DNA from: Monocercomonoides exilis
Taxonomy: Eukaryota > Preaxostyla > Oxymonadida > Polymastigidae
Reading direction: 5' to 3'
Length of the DNA: 64,000 nucleotides
Assembly: GCA_001643675.2 (NCBI GenBank)
Contig: LSRY02000025.1
Location: forward strand, 498,001-562,000
The notes beneath the pieces are model-generated. The model worked only from the letters and a program-made list of their open reading frames with translations. It was not told the origin of the DNA and did not search any database. Below, in pieces: positions 10,209-21,351 of the stretch; the first letter of the stretch is position 1; each line of letters starts with the position of its first letter. A program made the position numbers and the translations under genes.

Positions 10209-11282
10209 TTGGAAGGTGAACATGGAGACTATGAAATAAACACATAAATTATCTGATAAAGCAAAGAAGAAGAAGAAGAAGAAAAAGAAAAAGAAAAGTG
10301 AAAAACAATGATTCAAACTTGTGTATCGAATGAAGGAAATACAATGCTCATTTAAAAAGGAACATTTATTTAGATTTTTTCATTTAAAGTTACAAAATGT
10401 ATTAGTATCAATAAAAGTTTTGAATTCAGTTTTACAGTTATGAACATTGAATTATGCTTTGATCTTTTCTTTTAAATTAATTTTGTTTAATATTTCGTTA
10501 AAAGTCTTCAATTCTCGATATTTATCTTTGACTTCACATCTTATATGTGATAGACTTTATGCATATTTATTAATCTGTCTTTTTAAATTCAGAACAAATA
10601 CTTTTATATTTTTTAATAAGTATTTTTGTCTGAATTATTTATTTATTTATTTCCATTTTCTTTTTACTTGTTTATTTGTTTTTATTTGATTTGTATTGAT
10701 GATGCATTCTTTTCATCACTTCATGGTTGATATTTACAAGCATATCTATTTCTGATTATTTTTTTTTTTTTTTTGATTTTTCTGTCTTTGTTTATCGTAC
10801 ACAAATCATTTTTTTAAAAAATAGTCTTCTTTTATCGTTTCTTCCCTGTTAAAATTTCAACTTGTTCACCCCAAATTTTTCTGTTTCATCTTTTTAGCAA
10901 TCTGTGTTGAAACAGATTGCTGAATTCTCTTGGCTCTATTTCCTGTAATTCAAATGTCTCATTTCAAATCATGTTAATTATGTTTTCTTGTCAATTTCAA
11001 AGTGAATTTTTTTATTCATTTGTTATTTGTTTTAGAAATCATGCTTTTCTATTATCTTTAAACAGAATGATTCTGATTAATATCTTTAAACCTTTTGGAT
11101 CATTATCGAAATTGAAAAAAATTTTTCGATTGATTAACACTTTTTTCATTTTTGAAAGCACAGAAAAGGTTGGAACAGATCGTGGTTTGTTTCCAAAAAG
11201 AACAATTTTTGTGTTTGTTGCGAAAGATAAAGAGTATTTGGATTCGATGAAAAAAAACAGAGAGAGAGAGAGAGAGAGATAT

Positions 11283-11313
<31 letters not shown>

Positions 11314-11513
11314 TAGAGATAGAGATAGAGAGAAAGAAAGAAAGAAAGAAGAAAGAAAGAAAGAAAGAGTCTGTGTATGTGTGTGTGTTGCAATTAGAAA
11401 AAGAAAAAAGAAAAAGAAACATCACATTTTGTCAATCTGGATAAACCAGTGTTTTGCTTTAAGGTTAACGAAACGAAAATGTTGAAATTGTAGTGAAAAC
11501 AAATGAAGATTAA
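10209..11513. other. AT-rich intergenic region with microsatellites
   Basis: Downstream of the calpain-like stop there are A-rich purine tracts (10265-10300) and AT-rich sequence without coding signal. Open frames here are short and built from microsatellite. It ends at the 3' end of the helical-family gene on the minus strand. Confidence 0.6.
11259..11387. repeat. Compound microsatellite (AG)n(AT)n(GATA)n(AAAG)n
   Basis: Successive runs of AG, AT, GATA, GAGATA and AAAG repeats, followed by a short GT run. The long frames crossing it consist only of the repeat. Confidence 0.9.
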
Positions 11514-12877
11514 TTACAAATGAACACAATATTTATCAAAAACTTGAGACAAAAATGAAACTCCAAATCCTTTTTTGATCATATAACAGCTCAGCCCCAC
11601 CACGCAATCCTCGTAACCTTCTTCTTCCATTCTTTCAAACACCTTTCGTTTCAATTCCTTAATTTTTGCGTCATCACATCCTTGTTCCATTTTGAATTTC
11701 AATCTCCAACATATTTCTTTGAAAAACCACAAACCTTTGTTAATTGTGTTATTCGATTTATCAAATTTCACAAGTTCACTCAAAACAACATCGAAAGCAC
11801 TGCTTTTCAACAAGTCTTCAATTTTCGCTGCGCCATTGACCAATCGTTCAATCAGAAAAACACATTTGTCGCTCACTCTCATTTCTCTGTTCTTTGCCAC
11901 TCGAAATATACGCACGATGCTGCCTATAAGAACAACAAATTCTTCATACCACAGTTGGCATGAGACAAAAATAATCTCCAATGATTGAAGCCATCTCAAT
12001 AAAACTAATGTTTCATTACTTTTATTTCTTTTCTTTTCATTCTCTTTGATTCTCTTCCAATCAACGCTCTTCCTAAGTTCTTCCAGTTCTCTTATTGCTT
12101 CCTTCCAAAAATGCAGATCATTCACAATCATATCTTCCAAGTTGTCATCATATTTTAATCTTTTCATCAAAAAATCCCAAGCCGACTGATAGGCAAGTCG
12201 TGTTGGATTGCTATGCCCCTGATGATAATCGATAATTTCTGTGACTTCATTCAAATACAATTCTTTTGACAAAACCTTTCAAAAAAAATAAAAGCAAGAA
12301 AGAAATAATTATATCAGAAGGGATACGGATATAACCAAACACAACATTTCCTTATGCAACTCAAAGCCAGCAAAGCCATTTCCGCTTCTTTTCTTGTTTC
12401 TTCGTTTTCCTCCTTTTTCAATGCCACTTTCAAAAGGCAAGGAACACAAATAACAATCAGATCGTTTGTAATGAAGTCTTCAATCAATAGAAGATAGCAT
12501 TCACTGAGATCAACAAGAATCTTCTTGTTCATTCTGTCTTTTTTCTGAAACTCTTCACAAATCATCTTCTCAATTCTTTCAGGAAGTAAAGAAAATTTAA
12601 AGCTTCCGCTCTGACATTTGTGTAATTCTTTGATATATCCGATGTGCTTCAACAACAAAAGCGCATTTTCCAAATTCATTTTCTTTTCTTCAATCATTTT
12701 GTTAATCTCATTGCACAGCTCCATTGAGAAAATAAAATCGAATTCATTCCTCTCCATCTTATTAAATGAATCATTTATTTCTTCAATTTTTTGTTTCTGT
12801 TCATCTTCATTGCAATCTTCCAACTGTGAAAGTTTCTCTAAAAAAATCAAAAAATCAAAAGAGTTTAAAACACTCAT
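11514..12877 (-). CDS. Helical lineage-type family protein, copy 1 (two exons)
   Basis: I do not recognise a named family. Two exons are supported, 12341-12877 (or from an acceptor at 12837) and 11514-12275. They are joined by a 65-nt GT-AG intron that keeps phase 0 and aligns with the same junction in the paralogue at 15.2-16.7 kb. Shared signatures are LEDCNEDEQKQKIEE, NALLLLKHIGYIKEL, EIIDYHQGH, AYQSAWDFL and KRKVFERMEEEGYED. The sequence is rich in Leu, Lys and Glu with short helical blocks, suggesting ARM/HEAT-like helices. There is no signal peptide or membrane segment. An AG acceptor just before codon KLSQLE suggests a missing upstream exon. I found no convincing partner, so this copy may be 5' truncated; the in-frame ATG at 12877 is an alternative start. 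Confidence 0.65.
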
Positions 12878-15227
12878 TTATTTATTTAACCATTCATTTC
12901 TTATAAACTCTGACAAACCGAGAAATATTTGTCTTTTTAAAGATAACTGTGAAATTGCAAGTTGAATTTAAAACAACAAAAAAATCATTTTCATGATTGT
13001 TGTGCAATATTCGCATCAAATGAATTAAAAAAACCAAATCAAATATCTAACAACATTAAAGTCCATACGTCTTCGTGTTCCATCATTGATTTTGTCTCAA
13101 AACAAGCAAATCTGTGAAACAAAATAATCTTGTTTTTGTGCAAATTAATAAGGGAGATGAACCTATAATTTTCTTAGTGAAGATTTTTGATTGGTGATTT
13201 GCGACAGCCAGAGCATGTTTGAGCTGCTTAGGTGAATGGCTAAAGATGCGCCCATGCGAGATATAGCACTGCAGAAGAAAAGGAATTTTGCTTACAGATG
13301 GAGGAGCGAGTGGCTTTTTGCATCGATTGCTTACGAAAAGTGAATTGGTGGAGAAAACCAGCATGAAATATGAATTTGGTCATATATTGCAAAACATATG
13401 GTGCAACATCTTCTGCGATATTTTGAATGAAAAATAACACAAACAAGATGCAGAAAAAGCGAGCAGAATGTTTCTGAAGGATTGAATTGAACCTCGAGTT
13501 CATTTTGTGGGAAATGTGTCGCGCTTGGCATAACTATTGCGCAGGATTTATTTTGTGGAAAAGGAAAGGGAATTGGGGGATTGGACAATGGAGGAAGCGA
13601 GTTGAACGAAGCACTCTTCAGGCCTTAACAACAATCGCATTTGCCTTTTGAACGAAATCTGCTGGAATGCCATCAACAAATACTTACCGTTGAATTGGGT
13701 TTTGAAAAGGAGTTTATTTGGAGAATATAATCATTCACATCACTTCATTATCGGTTTTATAAAGGATTTTCTGCATTCGATGACTTTCAATGCCAGCTAT
13801 TTGTTGTCCAGTTGTCTGTTTTTTTTATGTGGCAAGAGTCAATTTTGGAGAACAAGAAAGCCAGCTGGGCTGATAATTACCAATGCGTTGGAGATGGGAA
13901 AATATTTCAAGACAAAAAAAAAATTGGTTTGCCTTATTTTTTATTTCATTCAATTTTCTTTAAAGGTGTGTTTTCAATGAGTACAGATTGGGAACGAATG
14001 GAAATACCATAGAAAGAAATCTTCTTTTCATTTCGCAAAAGAGCCAGAAGCTTTGAAATTATTCTTGTTTGGATTGCATTCAACGATGATGTTTGTGACT
14101 TCTGCCATCTGTCTTGCATACTGCATAACCTGACAAAGCTTAAGATGAGCTTGAAAGAGAGAAAAAGCAGTTTTTTTGTCTTATTTGTCGAGAGCGTTTG
14201 GCAGAAGCGACTCTTTCATCAGGGCAGATGGGCTGGTTTAGCATTCACATTCAAAAGATAAACAACTTCTCATGTAATTCAACACTCATCTTTTTCTCCT
14301 TCTCCTTCTTCTTCTTCTTCCTCTTCCTCTTCTTCTTCCCCTTCCCCTTCTTCTTCCCCTTCCCCTTCTTCTTCCTCTTTTCCTTATACTTCCTCTTCTT
14401 CATCTTCGTCTTTATCTTCTTCTTATTCAGAATTCTCAACTTTATTTCCTTTATTTTTCTTTTCTTCATTTTCTTCTTCTAATTCAAGAAGCATTTCTTA
14501 TTTCAAATTCTTCATAAAAAGCCCATCAACTCAAATGAACAATTCGATTTTGATTATTTTTTTTATTCTTCTCTCTTTCTCTCTCAATCTTCAATCTTTA
14601 AGGGATGCATCAAAACTCCCATCAGAATTTCTTCCTCTTCTCCGATTTTCAAATCAAACATTTTTTTGTTGCCTTCAGATGCTGCAAACGGATTGTTTTA
14701 ACTTTTGGAATGGAAATGATGAAGAATGAATAAACAGGCAGAGGAAAGCATTTGGGTTGAATGTTTCTCTTCACTTGGATCAGCATCAACATCGTTGTTT
14801 GCTGTTTTTGTCGTCTTTTCAACATTCACTGATGGTTTCTGATATTCCTCGAAAGCGAAGGAAGCATTGAGAAAACACAATTTTCTTTTTGCCAATGAGC
14901 TGAAAAGAGGTTTTTTTGAGAATAACATGCAAAGAATGAATGAAGAATTTGTAATAAAAAATGTTTGTCAACTCATTTTTGGGAAGAACTTTGGTGAAAG
15001 AAAGAAGAAAATGGAGAAATTCATGATTTTTAATTATTATTATTATTTTCATTTGTAAATAAAAAATTCAATTTTTTATTGTTGTTATTTCTTCACTTCA
15101 TTTTGATGAATCTGGATAATAAATCACTAAAAGCAAACATATGAAAATAAATTTTTGTATCGTTTTGTGAAATGAATGAAAAATGAGAAAATTGAAAATA
15201 AAGAGTTACAAAATACAATGTATTTCT
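12878..15227. other. Intergenic region with coding-like debris
   Basis: No intact gene. On the plus strand between about 13180 and 14230, stretches of fairly normal amino-acid composition occur in shifting frames with many stops (for example around 13640-13980). This suggests a heavily decayed gene that I cannot identify. A pyrimidine tract (14287-14480) and AT-rich sequence follow. A Ser-rich open frame running out of the tract to 14729 has no recognisable domain. Confidence 0.4.
14287..14480 (+). repeat. Pyrimidine-rich (TTC/CCTT)n tract
   Basis: About 190 bases of nearly pure T and C with imperfect CTT, CTC and CCCCTT units. It resembles the serine-coding tracts elsewhere in the window but is not inside a recognisable gene. 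Confidence 0.85.
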
Positions 15228-16695
15228 TCAAACATAAACAAAATAATCAGAAATTTTCAACGATAGTGTATGATAAGGTCGTGCGTTTAAAATCTTTAAA
15301 GTTTCATGAAAGCTGGTGATGGTATCTTCGTATCCTTCTTCCTCCAGCTTTTCAAAAACCTTCCTTTTCGTTGCCTTTCTTTCCTCTTCTTCCCTTTCAT
15401 CTTTATTCTTTTGTTTTAATTTCCTTGAAACATTCACAAGGAATTGGAAGCAATCATTCATTATATCTTCATTCAATGTTTGTCTCTGGATCTCTTCCAA
15501 AGCAGTATCAGTAGCACCACTTTCCAACAAGCCTTCAATTCTCATGTCTCTCCTTTCTGCTGCATTTCTCAAGGAATAAATGCACCTGCAACTAATTTCT
15601 TCATTATTCCCTTTTGCCGCTCGATATACCTGAACAATGACTCCAATAAGCATTGTAATTTCTTCATTCTTCAATTTGTTTTTGTAAATATAATAATCCA
15701 ATGTTCGCAGCCATCTCATCAATGTAAGCTCTTCTATTATATCTCTTCTTCTTCTTCTTTTTCCATTTTCTTCTTCTTTCCTCTTCCAATCAATACATTT
15801 CATCAACTCGCCCAATTCTCGCCTTGCTTCTCTCGCAAAATGCAGCTCATTCATAATCATTCTCTCCAAACTTCCATTGAGCAGTAATCTTTTTTTCAAA
15901 GACTCCCAAGCACAGTGATAGGCAAGTGGCGATAAATTTCTGTGCTCTTGATGATATTTGATGATTTCTTTGATCTTGTTCAGATATTGATCTTCATCTA
16001 TTTTCTTATAAAAATTAGAAATAATTAAAATATCAAAAATATCAAAAAGGAAATAAAAATGTTCATACAATCAAATATTCAATGTAATTCAAAGCGAAAA
16101 AAGCTATTTCAACTTCTTTCTGAGTCTCCTCTTCTTTGTCTTTGCTCGAGGCAGCTTTCAAAAAACAAGTTGAACAAATTGAAAGCACTTCAGGTGTGAA
16201 GCTGCAGCATAGAAAAATATAGCATCCACAAAAATCAGCTAAAAGCCTTTCATTTTTCCCTTCATTTTTCTTTTCTTCTTCAAGAATCATCTTCTCAAAT
16301 CTTCTTTTCAATTCAGAATTAAAAAAACCACGACTCCACATGTTTTTCAGGGTCTTCAAATATCCAGCATGCTTCAGCAGCAAAATTGCATTCTCCATTG
16401 ACATTTTCTTTTCTTCAATCATTTTGTCCATTTTGTTGAATAGTTTTTTTGTGAAAATTGATATAAATTCTTTTATATTCATTCCATCAACTATTTCATT
16501 CATTTCTTCTATTTTCTGTTTCTGTTCATCTTCATTGCAATGCTCCAGTTCACAAAACAATTCTTCAATAAATTTATTTATGATGGAAAGCGCTGAACAC
16601 TCAAAAAATAGTAAAATGAACAAACTTGAAAACTTATCTTCAAGAGACGGCTCCTGGATATCATCATTGGATTTGTCTTCATCACACATTTCCAT
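15228..16695 (-). CDS. Helical lineage-type family protein, copy 2 (three exons)
   Basis: Paralogue of the gene at 11.5-12.9 kb, same strand and tandem. Exons are 16626-16695, 16069-16562 and 15228-16004, with introns of 63 and 64 nt (donors GTTTG and GTATG). Splicing joins DKFS to KLFCELEHCNEDEQKQK, removing a hydrophobic stretch that would otherwise be read through. The protein begins MEMCDEDKSNDDIQEP and is about 446 aa. Landmarks are NAILLLKHAGYLKTL, EIIKYHQEH, AYHCAWESL, TLMRWLRTLDYYI and KRKVFEKLEEEGYED. It looks all-helical and soluble. Function is unknown. The complete exon set in this copy is the best guide to the structure of copy 1. Confidence 0.7.
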
Positions 16696-17588
16696 TCTGT
16701 CTATAATTAGAAAAGATCAATTCACAACAAAATTTCAAATGAAAAACAGAAAAACAAACAGAAAAACAAACATTGTTGATAATTGACAAAACTAAAATAT
16801 AATTGCCAAACTCAATTCCTTTGCTCAGTAAAAACCTGCGTCAAAAAAGAAATCGCAAAGAAGCTGCAATATTGGTCGTATTTAGCCAAATACAAAAGAG
16901 TTTATTTTCTGTCTGATCGAACCAACAATAATTCATTTCATCGAAATGGATTGAATTTCGATTGAAATTTTTGAACGTATCGAAAAATATCCCACATATC
17001 TGGAATTGAATTAAAAAAAAATATCTATTTTAACATTCTGAGTGGAACAAAGAAGGGGAAATTGTGTTCTTTTTTTAACGTTACAAAAAAAGTGACAAAA
17101 AAGCAACAATTTGCACATTAAACTGTGCATTTAAACATTGTTGTTAATTAAAATTCAAACATAAATATTGCACTTATTTCCCTCACATTTAGAGTTATCT
17201 GGATGCTTTCCTTGTCAGAAATGATTTTTTCTGTTATTTCAGAGTGTTTGCTTGTTTCCGTGAATGTTTCAAATTTGAAGTGTTGAGAAAAGTTTTGAGA
17301 TATCAGGATGATTTTGATATTTGTTCGTGACTTGAGTTGGCCATCCAGGCTGAAGGAAGATTGATGGAGGGAATCAAGCTTTCAGCAATTCGCAGTTTTT
17401 TTGATGATTGGGCGCTTGATAATTGAACGCATAAGAGACCTTATCAAGACAACAATGGACAACACTGTTGATCGGGCATTGAAAGAGATTCAATTACAAA
17501 AGGCTTTGAAGCTGTTTGAAGATGAAAGAATTCGAGATGGCGAAGGAATATTGATGCAATATGCGGAACCAAGCAGATGCAGAATTTT
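16696..17588. other. AT-rich spacer with decayed coding-like stretch
   Basis: Mostly AT-rich. From about 17340 to 17590 the base composition becomes coding-like, with a 70-codon open frame at 17401-17613 (IRDGEGILMQYAEPS). This frame runs into the inverted-repeat element, and similar composition resumes after 21352, so it may be an old gene interrupted by that insertion. I cannot name it. Confidence 0.35.
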
Positions 17589-17596
17589 GAGTACAT
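17589..17596. repeat. Target-site duplication GAGTACAT, left copy
   Basis: GAGTACAT directly precedes the first base of the inverted-repeat element and is repeated exactly at 21344-21351 after its last base. An 8-bp duplication is what a cut-and-paste transposase of several superfamilies leaves behind. Confidence 0.85.
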
Positions 17597-17962
17597 GGCA
17601 TAGGTGTATTTAAGGTCCTTTTCCAATTCTTGATTATTCTTTAAAACAATATGATAAATAAAAAGCATATTTAACAACAAAACATTTGTATGGACTGGAA
17701 TTTTGAAATTCTTTTCGATCCTTGAGAAAAAACTATTTTTAAAAATCACCCATAAATCTGAGTAATTTTTCAAAATTTTAATAAAAAATGATAATTTTAA
17801 AATAATAAGCTGCTAGGAGGTCATTTATTATTATACATTCTTATTATATTAATTAAAATTTGAGAAAAAAGCATTTACAAAAATAAATTAAAAAAATCAA
17901 AATTCTTTGATCAATCCCACAATTATATTTTGAATAATTAAAAAAGAAAATTTTGCTTTTCT
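17597..17962 (+). repeat. Left terminal inverted repeat of the Pack-like element
   Basis: About 365 AT-rich bases whose reverse complement recurs at 20978-21343 with some substitutions and short indels towards the inner end. The outermost 22 bases are identical. Confidence 0.85.
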
Positions 17963-18607
17963 GAATGATATACAGTATTAATGTTTCATATTATAACGTT
18001 ATCGTTGCTAATTATTTTCAACCTTTCATAGAGAGATAATTACCTGCAAAATTAACTCAGACTGCTTTCACTTTGCTGCATTAAATTTCAAAGATTGTTT
18101 TTGTTTGTATTAATTGGTTTTCGATCTGCATAAGATGCGATGGATGATCACTATTGATTGTGTAAATTTTTTGTAAGGTTTTAGCTTTTTAAAGTACATT
18201 TGATATATTTCTATTTACATTTTTTTTCCATTTTTAAATTTTTTTTCAAATGCGAAAGATAATTGTTTTCTTTTTGTTCATTTTCAGTCACTTTTCAAAT
18301 TGATATAGCTATTATTTATATAAAATGAATAGATTTGAAATATTAATACTTTAATATATAATTTAATATTATCAATAAAAAATGTGTAAGAAATTTCTTT
18401 TACTCCGAATTCATATAGTTATTTCAAATAATAAATACCAAGAGCTCTCTTTCAAGGCATATTCTTTCAAATAACTATTTCAATTATAAGAGCTCTCAAA
18501 AATAACAACAAAATTTATGATAATTCGATGATTACTCTATACACAGTCAACTTTATTTCCTTTTTCAAAAATAGCATCACTCCTCCTCATCATCATTATT
18601 CCATCTC

Positions 18608-19455
18608 TCTTCCTCCCTCATCCACCGGCTGCAGAACGCGCACTTTGTGTTTGTCTTGTTCCAGCCGCTGAGCAAAGTGATCAGCGCCGTCCAGGAACGA
18701 GTAACCCATCTCATTGTCGATGAAGCATATCACATCCTCGCCCCTTCATTCCGCTCTCTTTTCGAATCTTTGTGTGAAAATGCTCCGAAACTAAGGTGTG
18801 TTCTGGGGATGACAGCGACTTTGAACCGGATGGACGATCCGAGCGGGAGGAAGATTGCGGAGCTGTTTGCGAACACGCTGTATGCGCAGCTGCATGTGCA
18901 AAAGCTGAAGGAGCTGAAGGAGCTGGGGCTGTTTCCTCCGGTGGTGTGGAATTGGGGTTTTGAAGGGAAGAGGGGAGGGAGGTGTGCTTTGTTGGGGAGG
19001 GAAGGAGGGGGAGGGAGGGAGATAGAGATATGTATTTATTTATTTCGATAATATTGAGATTTATTATATTGATGATGATGATGATGACTTGCTTTATTAT
19101 TTGTGGAAAATTCATCTTACACTTTCAATTTTATTTATTTCTTTATCTATTAATTTTTCATTTATAATTCAATTTTTTTTTTAAATAATAAAAAAAGAAA
19201 TATCTTGAGATTCTGCCTCCGATCTATCAGAGGAAAAGGGTTTCGTCATATGCACAGATTCTCTCTCAGCTCACATGGAGTGTCGCAGCCGCTGGAGTCA
19301 CATTGGAGAAAGTGATGAACTATTGCAGAGCACCTTCAATGAATCAGCGACAGTTGTCAATTGCTTCGTATTCTTCTGCTTCTTTTTCTTCTTCTTCCTC
19401 TTCGTCTTTTTCGTCATCTTTTTCTTCTCAACCAAACACCTCACAGTCATCATCT

Positions 19456-19487
<32 letters not shown>

Positions 19488-19806
19488 CCCCTCTCCCTCT
19501 TCTTCTTCTCACTCCTCCTCTTCTTCCCTCACCCTCTCCCTCTCTCAGCTCGCCACCATCCGCGACAGCACCCGCCTCTTCCTCCACTGTCTGGCTCATT
19601 TTCTCTCGCGCGTCTCAATGGCTGCACGGAAGCAGGTTTTCTCCACACTCATTCCGATTCGCATCTTCGATGCAGGAACGGCGGTGCAGCTGAACAGAAT
19701 CGCAAATGATATTCCACCAAGAAAACACATTCTGATATTTTGTTCTTCGTGCAAGTGCTCAGACGAGACAGCAAGGCTGTTTGGGGAGAAGGTGTGGGAG
19801 GAATGA
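18608..19806 (+). pseudogene. SF2 helicase gene fragment (captured)
   Basis: Two pieces fit a superfamily-2 DNA/RNA helicase. The first (18608-18943) contains motif II as LIVDEAYHILAP (consensus DEAH, here DEAY) and motif III as VLGMTATLNRMDD, then LKELGLFPPV. A 254-bp intron-like gap (18944-19197, GT-AG) leads to YLEILPPIYQRKRV. The second piece (19198-19806) continues through a long Ser run to HILIFCSSCKCSDETARLFGEK, which resembles motif IV. The Walker A motif and motifs V-VI are absent, so the protein cannot be a working helicase. Both ends stop inside the inverted-repeat element, consistent with a captured genomic segment. Confidence 0.65.
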
Positions 19807-20008
19807 AAGAAAGAAAGAGAGAGAGGAGGGGAAGGTGGGTTTGAAGAAAAGGGGAGAAGGTGAAAGGAAAATGTTAATTTCTTTTGTTTTTTAATGTGCT
19901 CTTGCTATTCGAATGAGTAAAAGGAGAATTTGAAAACATTTTGATGCTTTTGTGAATCAAATGCTTTTCAATTGTATCAACTTTATTTTTTCATGTTCTT
20001 TTGTTCTA

Positions 20009-20012
<4 letters not shown>

Positions 20013-20085
<73 letters not shown>

Positions 20086-20144
20086 CTCTCTCTCTCTCTT
20101 TCTCTTTCTCTTTCTCTTTCTCTTTCTTTCTTTCTTTCTTTCTG
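20013..20144. repeat. (CT)n/(CTAT)n/(CTTT)n microsatellite
   Basis: Long CT run followed by CTAT and CTTT units, at the edge of the captured surface-protein fragment. On the minus strand it forms an artificial (RE)n tail on that fragment's frame. Confidence 0.9.
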
Positions 20145-20640
20145 TCTCCTCCACTGCTCCTCTGGTGACATCTCCATCGTCACTATCTCAAATGCCTTCG
20201 GATCCTTTCTGATGTTATCATTCACAATCTCTCTCAGATCTTTGTTCTCTTTCTTTGCTTTTCTCCATCGAATGGTCACAATGATTGTGTCGCTCTGATG
20301 AATCGTAATAAATCCAATCAGATCTGTATCATTTGTGTTATTGCACAAATCTCTTCCATATATTGCATTACTGCGATTGTAATTGTCTTCTCGAAAATCA
20401 AATTGAAATTGTCTTTCATTGATCTGAAACGTGATGTTGAAGCATTCAATGAAAATATCATTCCCCACACTTGCTGTGTTCGCACTGAATTTCATCCCCG
20501 CAAATGTGAAATTCAATTCTCCTCTTTCCTTTATTGCCAGATACACCCCTCCTCCTTTCCCATTGACGTAGCTGCATTGACTGACTTCGGACTTAATCAT
20601 CTTCATTGATCCTGATGCTCCCGATGTGAAGGATATTTCC
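20082..20640 (-). pseudogene. Beta-helix/kinase-tail surface protein fragment
   Basis: The frame resembles two separated parts of the 4,133-aa surface protein at 30-42 kb. The first part (GKGGGVYL, NTASVGNDIFIEC, FREDNYNRSNAIYG) matches the end of a beta-helix module. It then jumps at VTIRWRKAKKENK to the cytoplasmic juxtamembrane part, including KDPKAFEIVTMEMSPEEQW. The transmembrane segment and everything between the two parts are missing, so the fragment has an internal deletion as well as truncation at both ends. It then runs into microsatellite. It lies inside the inverted-repeat element and cannot make a functional receptor. Confidence 0.75.
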
Positions 20641-20977
20641 CTTTCTTATTTTCTTGTTTCTATCTTATCTTCTACATTCCATATTGATAAAGAAGAAAAG
20701 TTATGATTTATATAGTTTCAAGTTATCATATTTGTATAATAATTATAAAAAAAGATAAGCAAACGTCCATCTGCATTCAAAATGAATTTGTGATTCTATC
20801 TAATAATGCCGGATTCATATAGTTTCACATTGCATTCATAAAGGCTTCATAATCCAACAACAACATTTAAACAAAAACATAAGATTATCTTTAACAATAA
20901 TCAGTGCATAAAATTAACAAATAATTATATGTTTAATTTATCATTTATTCACAAGTGTATAAACCATCCATCAAACA

Positions 20978-21343
20978 AAAAAGGCAAAATTCTCTTTTTA
21001 ATAATTCAAAATATAATTGTGGGATTGATCAAAGAATTTTGATTTTTTTAATTTATTTTTTTAAATGTTTTATTTTTTGAAAAATCATTAATATAATAAG
21101 AGTATATAATAATTAACAACCTTTTATCCACTTATTATTTTAAAATTATCAATTTTTATCAAAAATTTGAAAAATTACTCAGATTTATGGGTGATTTTAA
21201 AAAATTGATTTTTCTCAAGGATCGAAAAGAATTTCAAAATTCCAGTCCATACAAATGTTTTGTTGTTAAATATGCTTTTTATTTATCATATTGTTTTAAA
21301 GAATAATCAAGAATTGGAAAAGGACCTTAAATACACCTATGCC
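20978..21343 (-). repeat. Right terminal inverted repeat of the Pack-like element
   Basis: Reverse complement of 17597-17962. The last bases CCTTAAATACACCTATGCC mirror the left terminus exactly. Confidence 0.85.
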
Positions 21344-21351
21344 GAGTACAT
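21344..21351. repeat. Target-site duplication GAGTACAT, right copy
   Basis: Exact copy of 17589-17596, immediately outside the right terminal repeat. Confidence 0.85.

Larger units (their letters stand above)
17597..21343. mobile_element. Long-TIR DNA transposon carrying host gene fragments
   Basis: A 3,747-bp element with terminal inverted repeats of about 365 bp (17597-17962 and 20978-21343). Both termini read GGCATAGGTGTATTTAAGG inward, with exact terminal identity over 22 bp. An 8-bp direct duplication, GAGTACAT, flanks it. No transposase is present. The interior holds a fragment of an SF2 helicase gene (plus strand, 18608-19806) and a fragment of the beta-helix/kinase-tail surface-protein family (minus strand, 20082-20640). 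The helicase piece retains an intron, so capture was from genomic DNA. The architecture matches Pack-type non-autonomous elements (for example Pack-MULEs). The superfamily is open: 8-bp duplications also occur in hAT, Merlin and P elements. Confidence 0.8.

Noticed and set aside
10200-10215. TAA/TAG reassigned to glutamine, as in some oxymonads
   Set aside because: Very long frames here contain no in-frame TAA or TAG, and composition turns non-coding right after TAA stops (e.g. 10206, 63545). The standard code fits.
11039-11425. Leu/Ser/Phe-rich frames over the microsatellite
   Set aside because: They consist of translated simple repeats.
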